This document shows positions 29,318-40,266 of a stretch of 64,000 nt of DNA, piece after piece (within the stretch, counting starts at the first letter, position 1; each line of letters begins with the position of its first letter). The stretch comes from Mucilaginibacter frigoritolerans (lineage in GTDB: Bacteria; Bacteroidota; Bacteroidia; Sphingobacteriales; Sphingobacteriaceae), in contig NZ_VLLI01000004.1 in assembly GCF_007830615.1 (NCBI RefSeq), positions 248,001 to 312,000 on the forward strand, in the 5' to 3' direction. The position numbers and the translations under genes were made by a program. The notes beneath the pieces are model-generated. The model was not told the DNA's origin, did no database searches, and saw only the letters and a program-made list of their open reading frames with translations.

Positions 29318-32300
29318 ATGCGCCTGAAAATTATTATACCAGTAGTTTTACTTTTTGCTATACACCAATGTTTGTATGCACAAAGTGGTGCTTATCAATT
29401 TTCATATCTGGATATTAATAATGGTTTATCAAATAACCAGGTTAATTGTGCTTATAAAGATGCCAATGGCTTTATGTGGTTTGGTACAAATACGGGCCTC
29501 GATCGTTATGATGGTTATAAGTTTAAAATATTTAAACACGATCCGGATAATGTCCATTCATTAACCGGCAATTTTATCATCAATATTTATGAAGGCCCGG
29601 GCAACGAAATGTGGGTTTATGCACATAATGGCATCAGCGTTTATAATTCAAATACCGAAGCGTTTTCCAATGATGTATCCAAAGAACTTTTAAAATATAA
29701 AGTAAATACCACTAAGCTAACCGCTATAAAAAAAGATAACGAGGGTCGTTTTTGGTTTTTAACTCAAAATGATGGGGTGTATTGCTATAATCCTCAAAAT
29801 AAAACAACCATTTTTTATAATGCTGCTAACAACTCAAAAATAGCATTACACTCTAACTACGTTACAGAGGTAGTTGGAGGTACTGATAATGTAGTATGGT
29901 TAATTTATAAGGATGGTGTTATTGATAAGCTGGATACCCGGAACAACAAAATCCTGCTTACAGACAATGTTTTAAATAAAGCCAATAACAACAAGCCCGA
30001 GTTATATGCAGCCATATTAGGAACCGACCATAATTTGTGGATTTATGCTACCGGCAGCCTTCTTGGGGTTTATACCTATAACACCCAAAATAATTCATTA
30101 AAACATTATGATAAGGATAGTCCCGAAATTCGTCTCAATTCTAACGTAATTAATAACGTGGTTCAGGGCGATAATAATAATATATGGCTCGGTACCGATC
30201 ATGGTGGTATTAACCTTATTAATGAATCTACCCATAAGGTTAGCTACCTGTTGAACAGGGATGATGACTCCAAATCATTAAGAGGCAACTGCGTAATGCT
30301 GTATAAAGACAATGCTGGTATTATTTGGGCGGGAACGTATAAACAGGGCATTAGTTATTTTCATAAGGATATTATTCAGTTTCCGCTCATCAGGCATTAT
30401 GATTCCAATAGCGAAAGCCTGCCTTATGAAGATGTTGACTGCTTTGTTGAAGATGCAGCAGGTAATTTATGGATAGGCACCAATGGCGGCGGCTTAATAT
30501 TCTACAACATCACCACAAAAAAATATACTCAATATAGTCATGATCCGCGTAACTCAAAAAGCCTGTCGAATGATGTAATTGTTAACCTTTACATTGATCA
30601 TCAGCATAAATTATGGATCGGTACCTATTTTGGCGGATTGGACCGTTTGGATGGCAATGAGTTTACCCATTATCGTCATAAAGATAATGTGCCTTCAAGT
30701 ATCTCAGATGATAGGGTTTATAGTTTTACAGAAGATGCATCGGGCGCTTTGTGGGTAGGCACATTTGCTGGTGGACTTAATGTTTATGATGCTGCAACCA
30801 ACAGCTTTAAACACCCGCACTATAACATGCTATCCGACTATACAGCCGTTTTATATACCGATAAGAAAAAAAATATATGGATAGGACGGGATAAGGGGAT
30901 TGATGTAATTGAGGCAAATACCGGCAGGGTTAAGCATTATATTAATAATCCCGGCAACCCCAATAGTTTAATTGATAATGATGTAAACAGAATTTTTCAG
31001 GATGACAGGGGTCTGATGTGGATTGGGACAAAAGAGGGGGTAAGTATTTTAAATGTCCAAAACGGAAAGTTTATCAATATTGATGACAAAAAAGGATTGC
31101 CCAGCAGTAACGTATGGAATATTCTGGAAGATAAAAATGGAAACATTTGGCTAAGTACAGCCAACGGTGTGGTTAATATCAACCTGATAAAAGATGATAA
31201 AAGCTTTAAATATACCATTAAAAAATACGATGAGTTTGATGGTTTGCAGGGCAATGAGTACAATGCAAATGCTGCTTTAGAAACCAGGAATGGTAATATG
31301 ATATTTGGTGGCGCCCACGGGTTTAATCTATTCAATCCGGAAAGTATACACAGCTATGCGCTGAAACCTAAACTGATATTTACAGATTTACAGCTGTTTA
31401 ATAAAAGTGTTAAGGTGGGCGATACTGTTGCGGGGCATGTGGTTTTACAAAAATCAATCACCGGGTCTCAGTCACTGGTATTCAATCACAATGAAAATGT
31501 GTTTAGTCTGGAATTTGCAGCATGCGATTATTTTAATCCCAATAAAATAACCTATCAATATAAACTGGAAGGCTTTGACAAAGAATGGCTGGTAACTCCA
31601 AAAAACTCACCCAAAGCCACCTATACCAATTTAGATGCCGGCGATTATGTTTTTAAAGTGAGAGCTAATAACGCTAATGACCCGGGCAATTTTAGTTTAA
31701 CCACCTTAAATATTACAGTATTACCACCCTTTTATAAATCAACAATTGCCTATGTATTTTATGCAATGATGATTATTGGTCTGCTGTTCTACATCCGTCA
31801 TAGAGGGATAGTTAAATTGAAAAAGAGCTTTGAGCTAAAACAGGCTCAATTGGAGGCCGAACGCAAAATAGCCAAGGAGCGCGAAGAAGCACGCCGCATG
31901 CACGAGCTGGATTTGATGAAAATTAAGTTTTTTACCAATGTAAGTCATGAGTTCCGCACCCCTTTATCACTAATCATATCACCAATTGATACGCTCATTA
32001 AAAATAACGACAAACCGGCGCAGCAGCAACAACTTTTAATGATAAAAAGAAACGGGGCCCGTTTATTAAACCTGGTTAACCAACTGCTCGATTTTAGAAA
32101 AATGGAGTTCAATGAACTGAAGCTGAATCTGAAAAAAGGTGATATCATCCAGTTTATACAGGATGTTTGCTCCTCGTTTACCGATATGGCCGAGCAAAAT
32201 CATATTGATTATGTATTTGATAGCGAAGTAAATTCAATAACCACCAGTTTTGATCATGATAAAATTGAACGTGTATTATTTAATCTGCTTTCAAACGCAT

Positions 32301-33502
32301 TTAAATTCACCCCTTCGGGCGGCCATATAAGCGTTTTCTTAAGTCTGGCTAATAGTGGTGATACTACCAATAGCAACGAACAGTTACTGGAGATAAAAAT
32401 AATAGATACAGGTATCGGTATTGCCAAAGACAAGCAGGCGAAAATATTTGAACGCTTTTTTCAGGATACTTTGCCCGAAAGCTTGTTAAACCAGGGAAGC
32501 GGTATCGGTTTATCCATCAGTAAAGAGTTTGTGAAAATGCATGGCGGCGATATTGCTGTGGAAAGTATACCTGGCGATGGTAGCTGCTTTACCTTGCGTC
32601 TGCCAGTAAGTATGGAACATATTAAAGATGTGTCAATACCTCTGCAGGATAAAGAAATTAATGCCAATTCAAAAAAAGCAGACTATGTGCTGGATGCAGC
32701 TAAAAAGCCTGCTATATTGTTAATAGAGGATAATGACGATATGCGCTTCTATTTAAAGGATAATTTGAAACATACCTTTAACATTATTGAAGCCGCCAAT
32801 GGGAAGGATGGCTGGCAAAAAACACTGGCACTGCATCCTGATTTAATTGTAAGCGATATTAACATGCCCGAAATGAATGGGGTGGATTTATGTAAAAAAA
32901 TAAGACAGGATAACCGTACGGCACATATCCCCATAATTTTACTAACCGCCCTAACCGAGCAGGAAGATCAGCTGGCCGGTACCGAAAGTGGCGCCAATGA
33001 TTATATGACCAAGCCGTTTAGCTTCGAAATTTTACTGTCGAAAATTAACGGCCTGTTGCAGATGCAGCAAACGCTCAAAAAAACCTACCAAAAGCAGGTT
33101 GATATACAGGTACAGGAAATGGACATTGTTTCGGAAGATCAGAAGTTTTTGAAAAATACCCTTACCTGCATTGAGAATAATATTACCAACCCTAATTTCT
33201 CTGTAGAAGAATTAAGCCGCCAAATGGCCTTGAGCAGAGTTTCGCTTTATAAACGATTGCTAACCCTAACCGGCAAAACGCCCGTTGATTGTATCCGTAC
33301 CATCCGTTTAAAAAAGGCAGTTCAATTGCTGGAAAAAAGCAAGCTGAGCATAGCCAGTGTTGCTTATGAGGTAGGCTTCAATAACCCCACCTATTTTTCA
33401 AAAGTGTTTAAAGAAGAATATGGAACGCTGCCTTCTGAGTATCTGAATGAAATCCGTAAGAAGGGAAAAGAATCGCTGCACCCGGTTAGTGAATTTGAAT
33501 AA
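29318..33502 (+). CDS. Hybrid two-component system regulator (HTCS)
   Basis: 1394 residues, one-protein sensor and regulator. After a signal peptide (PVVLLFAIHQCLYAQ) come two seven-bladed propeller domains of Reg_prop repeats (many LWIGT/IWLGT motifs, about 30-720), a Y_Y_Y domain (about 725-790), and one membrane helix near 805-823. The cytoplasmic part has the histidine kinase (NVSHEFRTPLSLI, His877; N-box NLLSNAFKFTPSGG; DTGIGIAKD; GSGIGLSISKEF), a receiver domain (Asp1180 in SDINMPEMNG; TKPF) and a C-terminal AraC-type DNA-binding domain (about 1285-1385). HTCS proteins sense an oligosaccharide in the periplasm and activate SusCD-type loci. It sits between the xylan locus and the second SusCD locus; the second is a likely target. 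Confidence 0.95.
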   Translation: MRLKIIIPVVLLFAIHQCLYAQSGAYQFSYLDINNGLSNNQVNCAYKDANGFMWFGTNTGLDRYDGYKFKIFKHDPDNVHSLTGNFIINIYEGPGNEMWVYAHNGISVYNSNTEAFSNDVSKELLKYKVNTTKLTAIKKDNEGRFWFLTQNDGVYCYNPQNKTTIFYNAANNSKIALHSNYVTEVVGGTDNVVWLIYKDGVIDKLDTRNNKILLTDNVLNKANNNKPELYAAILGTDHNLWIYATGSLLGVYTYNTQNNSLKHYDKDSPEIRLNSNVINNVVQGDNNNIWLGTDHGGINLINESTHKVSYLLNRDDDSKSLRGNCVMLYKDNAGIIWAGTYKQGISYFHKDIIQFPLIRHYDSNSESLPYEDVDCFVEDAAGNLWIGTNGGGLIFYNITTKKYTQYSHDPRNSKSLSNDVIVNLYIDHQHKLWIGTYFGGLDRLDGNEFTHYRHKDNVPSSISDDRVYSFTEDASGALWVGTFAGGLNVYDAATNSFKHPHYNMLSDYTAVLYTDKKKNIWIGRDKGIDVIEANTGRVKHYINNPGNPNSLIDNDVNRIFQDDRGLMWIGTKEGVSILNVQNGKFINIDDKKGLPSSNVWNILEDKNGNIWLSTANGVVNINLIKDDKSFKYTIKKYDEFDGLQGNEYNANAALETRNGNMIFGGAHGFNLFNPESIHSYALKPKLIFTDLQLFNKSVKVGDTVAGHVVLQKSITGSQSLVFNHNENVFSLEFAACDYFNPNKITYQYKLEGFDKEWLVTPKNSPKATYTNLDAGDYVFKVRANNANDPGNFSLTTLNITVLPPFYKSTIAYVFYAMMIIGLLFYIRHRGIVKLKKSFELKQAQLEAERKIAKEREEARRMHELDLMKIKFFTNVSHEFRTPLSLIISPIDTLIKNNDKPAQQQQLLMIKRNGARLLNLVNQLLDFRKMEFNELKLNLKKGDIIQFIQDVCSSFTDMAEQNHIDYVFDSEVNSITTSFDHDKIERVLFNLLSNAFKFTPSGGHISVFLSLANSGDTTNSNEQLLEIKIIDTGIGIAKDKQAKIFERFFQDTLPESLLNQGSGIGLSISKEFVKMHGGDIAVESIPGDGSCFTLRLPVSMEHIKDVSIPLQDKEINANSKKADYVLDAAKKPAILLIEDNDDMRFYLKDNLKHTFNIIEAANGKDGWQKTLALHPDLIVSDINMPEMNGVDLCKKIRQDNRTAHIPIILLTALTEQEDQLAGTESGANDYMTKPFSFEILLSKINGLLQMQQTLKKTYQKQVDIQVQEMDIVSEDQKFLKNTLTCIENNITNPNFSVEELSRQMALSRVSLYKRLLTLTGKTPVDCIRTIRLKKAVQLLEKSKLSIASVAYEVGFNNPTYFSKVFKEEYGTLPSEYLNEIRKKGKESLHPVSEFE

Positions 33503-33543
33503 TATATCCCTTAATCACCGATTAATTTGCGGATAGCTTTTCT

Positions 33544-34761
33544 ATGAAAATAATAATAATTGTAACACTCATTTGCGCAGCCCTGCTGGCTATTGTTTAT
33601 TTACAATTCAGGGATAACCATACCGATCAGGATCCCAGAGGTAATTTGTATGTAGGGTCTGCAGCATGTATTAAGTGTCATAGCAGTATTTATAAATCAT
33701 ATTTACATACCGCCCATTACATTGCATCGGGCAAGGCAACAGAAAATACGGTACATGGCAGTTTTACCCCGGGCCCTAACGTATTTGCGCTGAGTCCGAC
33801 ACAAAAAGTAGTAATGGAAAAGCGCGGCAGTGGCTTATTCCAAACGCTGTACATTAATGGAAAAGAAGTACAACGTCACCGTTTTGATATTGTTTTAGGA
33901 GGAGTAAAAGGAGAAAGCTACCTTTATTGGAAAGGTAATGGCCTGGCTCAGTTACCCGTTTCCTATTATTCAAAACAAAACCAATGGCTCATAAGTCCAG
34001 GATATGCTCCCGGAAATATTAATTATGACCGGTCCATTACCCGGCGTTGCCTGGAATGCCATGCTTCTTATATTAGTGATGATCCCAATACTACCCAGCA
34101 GTTAAATGTTGCTGAACAATTTGAAAAAAGCTCGTTGGTTTACAGCATTGATTGCGAAAGGTGCCATGGCCCCGGTGCGCAGCATGTATCATTTCAAACA
34201 ACTAATCCGAAAATAAAAACTGCAAAATTTATAAAGAGTTATAGCTCCCTGTCGCGGTCGCAAAAACTGGATATGTGCGCGGTGTGCCATTCTGGTAATA
34301 AAAGTCCAATGCTTACATCCACTTTTGGTTTCCGGCCCGGCGATACGCTTTCAAAATTTAAACTGCAGGAATATATGGCTGCTGTTGATACCACCCATTT
34401 AGATGTTCACGGAAATCAGCTGCAACTGCTGGCAAGTAGCAAATGTTTTATTTACAGCAAAATGGATTGTGCCACCTGCCATGATACGCACCAAAATCAG
34501 CGTGGAAATATTGTTTTGTATGCGCAAAAATGCGCTGGTTGCCATAGTACGGTTAATCATAATTATTGTAAAATGGCCAATGCATTAAATGCACAGTTTA
34601 TTAAAGTTAACTGTATAAAATGTCATATGCCTGCCTTGCCATCAAAGGCAATAATAGCCCCAACCATTAATAAAACTGCATCTCCTGATATTCTTGTCCA
34701 TACCCACCATATTGCCATATACCCACAGGAAGCGAAAAAAATACTGGCATCTATTAAATAA
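33544..34761 (+). CDS. Seven-haem c-type cytochrome, membrane-anchored or exported
   Basis: 405 residues. An N-terminal hydrophobic segment (1-20, IIIIVTLICAALLAIVYL) works as signal or anchor. Seven CxxCH haem motifs are visible: CIKCH (42-46), CLECH, CERCH, CAVCH, CATCH, CAGCH and CIKCH. This places it among multihaem cytochromes of the cytochrome c-554 type. Haem-binding proteins of this kind act outside the inner membrane in electron transfer. It starts 41 bases after the HTCS stop and lies before a SusCD pair; no oxidoreductase partner is adjacent. The electron donor and acceptor are unknown, and linking it to the SusCD-ASPIC genes is only positional. Confidence 0.85.
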   Translation: MKIIIIVTLICAALLAIVYLQFRDNHTDQDPRGNLYVGSAACIKCHSSIYKSYLHTAHYIASGKATENTVHGSFTPGPNVFALSPTQKVVMEKRGSGLFQTLYINGKEVQRHRFDIVLGGVKGESYLYWKGNGLAQLPVSYYSKQNQWLISPGYAPGNINYDRSITRRCLECHASYISDDPNTTQQLNVAEQFEKSSLVYSIDCERCHGPGAQHVSFQTTNPKIKTAKFIKSYSSLSRSQKLDMCAVCHSGNKSPMLTSTFGFRPGDTLSKFKLQEYMAAVDTTHLDVHGNQLQLLASSKCFIYSKMDCATCHDTHQNQRGNIVLYAQKCAGCHSTVNHNYCKMANALNAQFIKVNCIKCHMPALPSKAIIAPTINKTASPDILVHTHHIAIYPQEAKKILASIK

Positions 34762-34879
34762 GATTAATAACCCGGTAATATTAGTCCTGGTTAAAAAAAG
34801 CGCTTACAGATACAGGCAAGACGGCGTTTAAAATGCAATTAGTGCTCAAAGTGCCCACTAATTGTTAAAAAAGTACCGA

Positions 34880-34914
34880 TTAACATTTGTTCTATAAACG
34901 TTAACATTTTTGTT
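34880..34914 (+). promoter_or_regulatory. Direct repeat upstream of second SusC (candidate HTCS/AraC site)
   Basis: TTAACATTTGTT at 34880-34891 and TTAACATTTTTGTT at 34901-34914: direct repeats 21 bases apart, two helical turns on one face, 103 bases before the SusC start. AraC-type HTCS domains bind direct repeats as dimers. Binding is inferred. Confidence 0.35.
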
Positions 34915-35016
34915 ACAATGCTAATCGTAACTCTTATAATTTCACATTCTACAATAGTTACATAAAGTAATTACTGTTCAACCAACAATTATTAAATCTT
35001 CTTCAAGCCAAATTTT

Positions 35017-38000
35017 ATGGGAAAAAAACTACAAATTAAAAATTTTGTGGCTTTAATTGGACTGGGCTTATCTTTTTTGCTGATAAGTGTGTCTGCTTAT
35101 GCACAAGACCGGATAGTTAAAGGTACCGTTACCGAAGCTTCAAACGGATTGCCTTTACCCGGCGTAACAGTTACGGTAAAGCAAACCAAAGTTGCGGTAG
35201 TTACTGATGCTAACGGGGGCTATTCTATTAAAGCTGATCAAAACAGCATACTGGTATTCAGTTTTGTCGGCCTCGCAACGCAGGAAGTTGCCGCAGGTAA
35301 CAATACCACCTTAAATGTATCACTAGGTGCAGATAATAAAACACTTAATGAAGTGGTGGTAATTGGTTACGGTACAGCAAAACGTACCGACCTTACCGGT
35401 TCGGTAAGTTCCATCAGCGCTGCTACCATAGCAAAGGTTCCGGTTATATCGGTTGATCAATCTTTACAGGGCCGTGCGGCCGGTGTACAGGTTACCAATA
35501 ACGATGCCCAGCCGGGCGGTAGCGTTTCGGTATTAATAAGGGGTACCGGTAGTTTAGCGCCATACGGCAACGGACCGTTATATGTTATTGACGGATACCC
35601 GGTAAGTACAGGCATTAACAATGTTAACCCGAATGATATTGCTTCTATCGATGTACTGAAAGATGCATCGGCTACCGCCATTTATGGTATCCGTGCGGCT
35701 AACGGTGTGGTAATTGTAACCACTAAAAAAGGTAAAAAAGATGGCGTGCAGGTTACCCTGGATGCTTACGATGCTTTTCAAAGCAAACCAAAAGAGTATA
35801 AAGTTCTTAATGCTCAGCAATTTGCAACACTGGCCCTTGCCCAGCAAGCCAGCGATCCGGCAAAACAGTTTACCGTATTACCAAACTGGAACAACCCATC
35901 ATCACTTACCGAGGCCGATTGGCAAAACGCTGTTTACCGCAGTGGCTTAACACAAAGCTATAACTTAGGTATACGTGGTGGTAATCAGCAGTTGCAATCA
36001 GCAACGTCTTTGGGTTATTATGATCAGAAAGGCATTGTAGAGGGTTCCTTTTTTCAAAGGATCAGCTTGAGCCAAAACCTGGATTATCAGCCTAAAAAAT
36101 GGCTTAAATCTTCAACAAGCGTAAAATACGATTATCAGAATTCTAATAATCCTTTTGGTACCGGATCTTTAGGGCAATTGGCCCAGCTTCCTCCAACGCT
36201 TGATGGTGGTAACAGTGTAACCAGTCAGATTAGCGATGGCAAGGGTAACTACGGTTTCTATAACCCGGTTTATACTTATGTTGCTAAATATACCAACCCG
36301 CTATTCACTATTAATTCTAATCGTTATAAGAATATAAATCAATATTTATTAGCCAATTCATCATTAGAAGCTACCATAATTGATGGGCTTAAAATAAAAA
36401 CTAATGCCGGTGTAAATGTTAGTGGATTTAATGGCTATTTCTTCCAACCCGAAGATGATCGTTTGGTTAACCAATACGGATCATTGGCAGGTGCAACACA
36501 AAATGCATTATACACCCAACACATCAACAGTACATTTGAGTGGTTGTGGGAAAACACTATATCATACGATAAAACTTTTGGTAAACATGCCATCAGTTTT
36601 GTGGGTGGTGTTTCTGAACAGGAAAATACATGGTCGGGCATGGGTGGAAGCGGTGTTCCTCCAAATAACACCGTTATGGATTTGAGCCAGGATACCGGTG
36701 TTAAACTTGATCCTAATATTGCCGGTACAAATACAGGTAATGGCGAAAATATCTATTCTTTGGCATCACAATTTGCAAGGTTAACTTATAAGTTTGATGA
36801 TAAATACCTGATTACGGGTACCGTAAGAAGAGACGGATCTTCAAAATTTGATGAAGGTCATAAATATGGCGTATTCCCCAGTGGTGCAGTAGCCTGGAAA
36901 GTTAAACAAGAGTCGTTTTTGAAAAATGCCGATTGGTTGTCTGACTTTAAACTAAGAGGTAGCTATGGTGAAGTTGGTAACCAGGGTTCTATCCCGCTAT
37001 ACCAATATCAGCAGTTATATTCATACGGATCAGCAGCTGTTACTTCAGGTAACTTAGGTTATCCTTTTGGAGGTGTTTATCAGGGTGGTATTGCAGCTAT
37101 TCAACCTTCAAATCCTTATTTAAAATGGGAAACAGATTACCAAACCGACATTGGTACCGACTTCTCATTTTTACATGGCGATTTGACCTTTACAGTTGAC
37201 TGGTTCAACAGAAAATCAAAAGATTTCTTGTTAAATATTGCTGTACCGGCGCAAACAGGTTATCTATCCGAAACCAAAAACGTGGGTACAATGGATAACA
37301 AAGGTTGGGAATTTGCAGCCAATTATAACCATGCCTTTAACGATTTTCATTTTGGGGTTGGTTTAACCGTTTCGGCAATTCAAAACAAACTTACCTCTTT
37401 ACTTTCAGGTACAACGTTTATTACCAACCCACAGGGGAGCCCAACAGGTGCTGTTAATTTGAACGGTAACGGCTGGCCAATTTATAGCGAAACAAACATA
37501 GGCCAACCACTTGGTGAGTTTTATGGTTATAAATCATTGGGTATTATTCAAACACAGGCTCAAATCAATGCATTAAATGCAAACGCTGCAGCCAAAAGTG
37601 GTGGTGCGGTGCAATATTACTACATGGGCGCCACAGGGCCGGGTAACCGCTACTTTGCAGATATTAACGGCGATGGCCACGTAGATGCAAGTGACGAAAC
37701 AAGTTTGGGCAGCCCGCAACCAAAGTTTTTTGGTGGACTTAACCTTGACGGATCATACAAAGCATGGGATTTCAACTTATACTTTTACGGCGTTTATGGA
37801 AACAAAATACTAAACTACGAAGAAAGTAACCTGGAAACCTATCAGAACCGTGGTTTCGTAGGGATCGAAAACATCAGTCAGGAATATTATCAAAATGCCT
37901 GGACTCCTGCTAATCACTCCAATACATACGCCAAAATATATTATAACGATAACTCTTATGGTGATTCTGTTCCATCAAGTGCATGGATTGAAAACGGTAG

Positions 38001-38241
38001 CTTCCTGAAATTGAAAAGCGTAACTGTTGGCTACACTTTACCTACTGATTTAGCGAGAAAACTTACTTTAACCAAGGTAAGGGTATACGTATCATCACAA
38101 AACCTGTTCACTATTACTAGTTACAAGGGCCTGGATCCGGAAATCGGAGCGCAGGGAGGTTATGCTACACAAAACGGTGTGGATAATGGCACCTATCCTT
38201 CATCAAGGTATTTCACTATTGGTTTAAACGTAACTTTTTAA
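35017..38241 (+). CDS. SusC/RagA-like TonB-dependent transporter, second locus
   Basis: 1074 residues. Signal peptide (LGLSFLLISVSAYAQ), carboxypeptidase-regulatory-like domain (about 34-115, VKGTVTEASNGLPLPGVTVT), the SusC signature EVVVIGYGTAKRTDLTGSVS, plug blocks DVLKDASATAIYGIRAANGV and VIVTTKKG, and a long barrel ending GLNVTF. A calcium-loop-like stretch DINGDGHVDASDET occurs in a late extracellular loop, as in many SusC proteins. It is followed 27 bases later by its SusD. The cargo is unknown because the neighbours (cytochrome, FG-GAP lipoprotein) include no glycoside hydrolase. Confidence 0.95.
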   Translation: MGKKLQIKNFVALIGLGLSFLLISVSAYAQDRIVKGTVTEASNGLPLPGVTVTVKQTKVAVVTDANGGYSIKADQNSILVFSFVGLATQEVAAGNNTTLNVSLGADNKTLNEVVVIGYGTAKRTDLTGSVSSISAATIAKVPVISVDQSLQGRAAGVQVTNNDAQPGGSVSVLIRGTGSLAPYGNGPLYVIDGYPVSTGINNVNPNDIASIDVLKDASATAIYGIRAANGVVIVTTKKGKKDGVQVTLDAYDAFQSKPKEYKVLNAQQFATLALAQQASDPAKQFTVLPNWNNPSSLTEADWQNAVYRSGLTQSYNLGIRGGNQQLQSATSLGYYDQKGIVEGSFFQRISLSQNLDYQPKKWLKSSTSVKYDYQNSNNPFGTGSLGQLAQLPPTLDGGNSVTSQISDGKGNYGFYNPVYTYVAKYTNPLFTINSNRYKNINQYLLANSSLEATIIDGLKIKTNAGVNVSGFNGYFFQPEDDRLVNQYGSLAGATQNALYTQHINSTFEWLWENTISYDKTFGKHAISFVGGVSEQENTWSGMGGSGVPPNNTVMDLSQDTGVKLDPNIAGTNTGNGENIYSLASQFARLTYKFDDKYLITGTVRRDGSSKFDEGHKYGVFPSGAVAWKVKQESFLKNADWLSDFKLRGSYGEVGNQGSIPLYQYQQLYSYGSAAVTSGNLGYPFGGVYQGGIAAIQPSNPYLKWETDYQTDIGTDFSFLHGDLTFTVDWFNRKSKDFLLNIAVPAQTGYLSETKNVGTMDNKGWEFAANYNHAFNDFHFGVGLTVSAIQNKLTSLLSGTTFITNPQGSPTGAVNLNGNGWPIYSETNIGQPLGEFYGYKSLGIIQTQAQINALNANAAAKSGGAVQYYYMGATGPGNRYFADINGDGHVDASDETSLGSPQPKFFGGLNLDGSYKAWDFNLYFYGVYGNKILNYEESNLETYQNRGFVGIENISQEYYQNAWTPANHSNTYAKIYYNDNSYGDSVPSSAWIENGSFLKLKSVTVGYTLPTDLARKLTLTKVRVYVSSQNLFTITSYKGLDPEIGAQGGYATQNGVDNGTYPSSRYFTIGLNVTF

Positions 38242-38268
38242 TAAAAGAGAAGATAAAATATTAAGGAT

Positions 38269-40041
38269 ATGAAAATCAACAAGATAAAGTTTACAATTAT
38301 AGCTGTGTTTTGCGCGGCAATGGTGATCCCACTTAGCTGCAAAAAGAACTTTTTAACGCAGACAAATACATTTAACTCTACGTCACAAGCTACCTTCACT
38401 ACCTCGCAGGATGTTGTGGCCCTGGTAAATAGTATTTACGATAGTTACCAAAATGCCGATTTGCTGAAAAAATCAATTTGGTATTATGCTAACTTCTTAA
38501 GTCATGACTGGTATAATGATGGTGCCGATATTGCATGGAACTCTTATACCATCAATTCTAATTTTGCTGCCCTTTCTGTTTTCTGGAACAATGCATACAT
38601 CGCTATAGGCCGTGCTAATGCTGCTTTTGGTATTATTGCTACAGCAAAGGCCAACGGGGTTGTAACAGCTGCTCTAGCAGACCGTTTAACAGGCGAGGCT
38701 TATTTTTTGAGAGGGATGAGCTATTATTACCTGGCAGGAACTTTTGGTGGTGTGCCTCTGGAAATACAGGAAATACCGGGAAACAACGGTTTAACTCCAC
38801 GCAGCACCCAAGATCAGGTATTTGCGCAGGTTGTTGCTGATATGAAACAGGCAGAAACCTTATTGTTATCAAAATCAACCTTACCGGCAGCTGATTTGGG
38901 CCGTGCCACCAAAGGCGCAGCCTATGGTTATGAAGGTGCGGCGCAAATGTGGTTAAAAAACTATACTGCTGCTTTAGCTGCCTTTAACAATACGGAGTTA
39001 ACCAGTAACTATCATTTATTGCAGGACTTTGAACAAGTAAATGAATTTGATCATCAAAATAATGATGAATCACTTTTTGAAATTCAATTTGATCTGGTGG
39101 CAGGTGCATCAGCAAGCTGGGACGGCGGATGGCAAAATGGTGGTGAAGAAGCCTGGATTGATGACTTTAGCTGGCCACATGAAATTAGCGGCTTTGGCTA
39201 TGATTACGGTAACCCTGGTCTTTGGTATTCTTATGCTGCGGGCGACAGACGTAAAACACTTACCATAATTGGCCCTGGAGATACCATTCAAAGTAAAGGT
39301 ATTATTGCCAAATGGGGCGGCATAAAAGGTTATGCGGTAGTACAGGCAGGTTTTGCTTCAGGTAGCCAAACTTATACCGGCGATGATGGTAAAATCATCA
39401 ACTCTTGCGGATCACTTAAGCACCCATGGTATGGTGATGACCTTACCCGTTCAGGATATTATTGTGCAAAAAAATGGCGCGATCCAAACCTTACCGGTGC
39501 CAATGGTACATCAGCAATTTTCGGTACCCAAAACCAGGTATTGTTGCGTTATGCAGAAATTATACTGGACAGGGCCGAATGTAAGGTACGTACCGGTGAT
39601 ATACCGGGTGCCATGGCTGATTTGAAAATAGTTAGAGACAGAGCATGGGGACTTGGATTGGCAGGTGGTTCAGCATCACCGGTTGATGGTGCCGGAAATC
39701 CAATTGTGCAGGATGGACTTACTTATGATGGTAAAGCTACCCAGCCAATAACTGATCCATTACAAATGGTATTGAGCGAATACAGGCATGAACTTACAGG
39801 TGATTTCTCTCTTTTTTATAACCTGCGCAGAGCAGGCCCTGGAGTAGCCGCAGCGTTTATCCATGCCAATTATAATACAGATAACTCATTGCTGCCTGAA
39901 CCTTATCCATACGGCCCAACAGCCGATGGTCAGCTTCATGGTGTTTGGTTTACGTCGCTTCCGACAGGGCATGATATATTGCCTATTCCGCAAGCGGCAA
40001 TCGGGCTAAATCCAAACTTAAAGCAGAATCCGGGTTATTAA
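38269..40041 (+). CDS. SusD/RagB-like lipoprotein, second locus
   Basis: 590 residues. Lipoprotein signal with lipobox PLSCKK (Cys about residue 24). SusD-type features: LTGEAYFLRGMSYYYLAGTF (about 140-160) and GGVPLE, RYAEIILDRAECKVRTGD, a late EYRHELTGDFSLFYNLRRAG block and LPIPQAAIGLNPNLKQNPGY at the end. It partners the preceding SusC. Compared with the first-locus SusD it shares the fold only, so the two systems probably take different cargo. A terminator follows. Confidence 0.94.
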   Translation: MKINKIKFTIIAVFCAAMVIPLSCKKNFLTQTNTFNSTSQATFTTSQDVVALVNSIYDSYQNADLLKKSIWYYANFLSHDWYNDGADIAWNSYTINSNFAALSVFWNNAYIAIGRANAAFGIIATAKANGVVTAALADRLTGEAYFLRGMSYYYLAGTFGGVPLEIQEIPGNNGLTPRSTQDQVFAQVVADMKQAETLLLSKSTLPAADLGRATKGAAYGYEGAAQMWLKNYTAALAAFNNTELTSNYHLLQDFEQVNEFDHQNNDESLFEIQFDLVAGASASWDGGWQNGGEEAWIDDFSWPHEISGFGYDYGNPGLWYSYAAGDRRKTLTIIGPGDTIQSKGIIAKWGGIKGYAVVQAGFASGSQTYTGDDGKIINSCGSLKHPWYGDDLTRSGYYCAKKWRDPNLTGANGTSAIFGTQNQVLLRYAEIILDRAECKVRTGDIPGAMADLKIVRDRAWGLGLAGGSASPVDGAGNPIVQDGLTYDGKATQPITDPLQMVLSEYRHELTGDFSLFYNLRRAGPGVAAAFIHANYNTDNSLLPEPYPYGPTADGQLHGVWFTSLPTGHDILPIPQAAIGLNPNLKQNPGY

Positions 40042-40094
40042 ACATTAAAATCTGTTAAATAAAATGCGAGTTGTTAGTTGATTTATTTATAAGT

Positions 40095-40127
40095 AAGGCT
40101 TTCTCTTTATTGAGAAGGCCTTTTTTG
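40095..40127 (+). terminator. Rho-independent terminator after second SusD
   Basis: AAGGCTTTCTC, loop TTTATT, GAGAAGGCCTT (one G:U pair) followed by six T. Confidence 0.88.
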
Positions 40128-40266
40128 CCATTAATACTTTAAATAACCCAATCAGACTCATTTAATCGCTTTTAAGTATTAACTTGAATATATTATAAGT
40201 CCTGTTTTATCAATCGTAATCAATAGAAATAACAATTATTGTTTCTCAATTGTACCATAATCTTTA

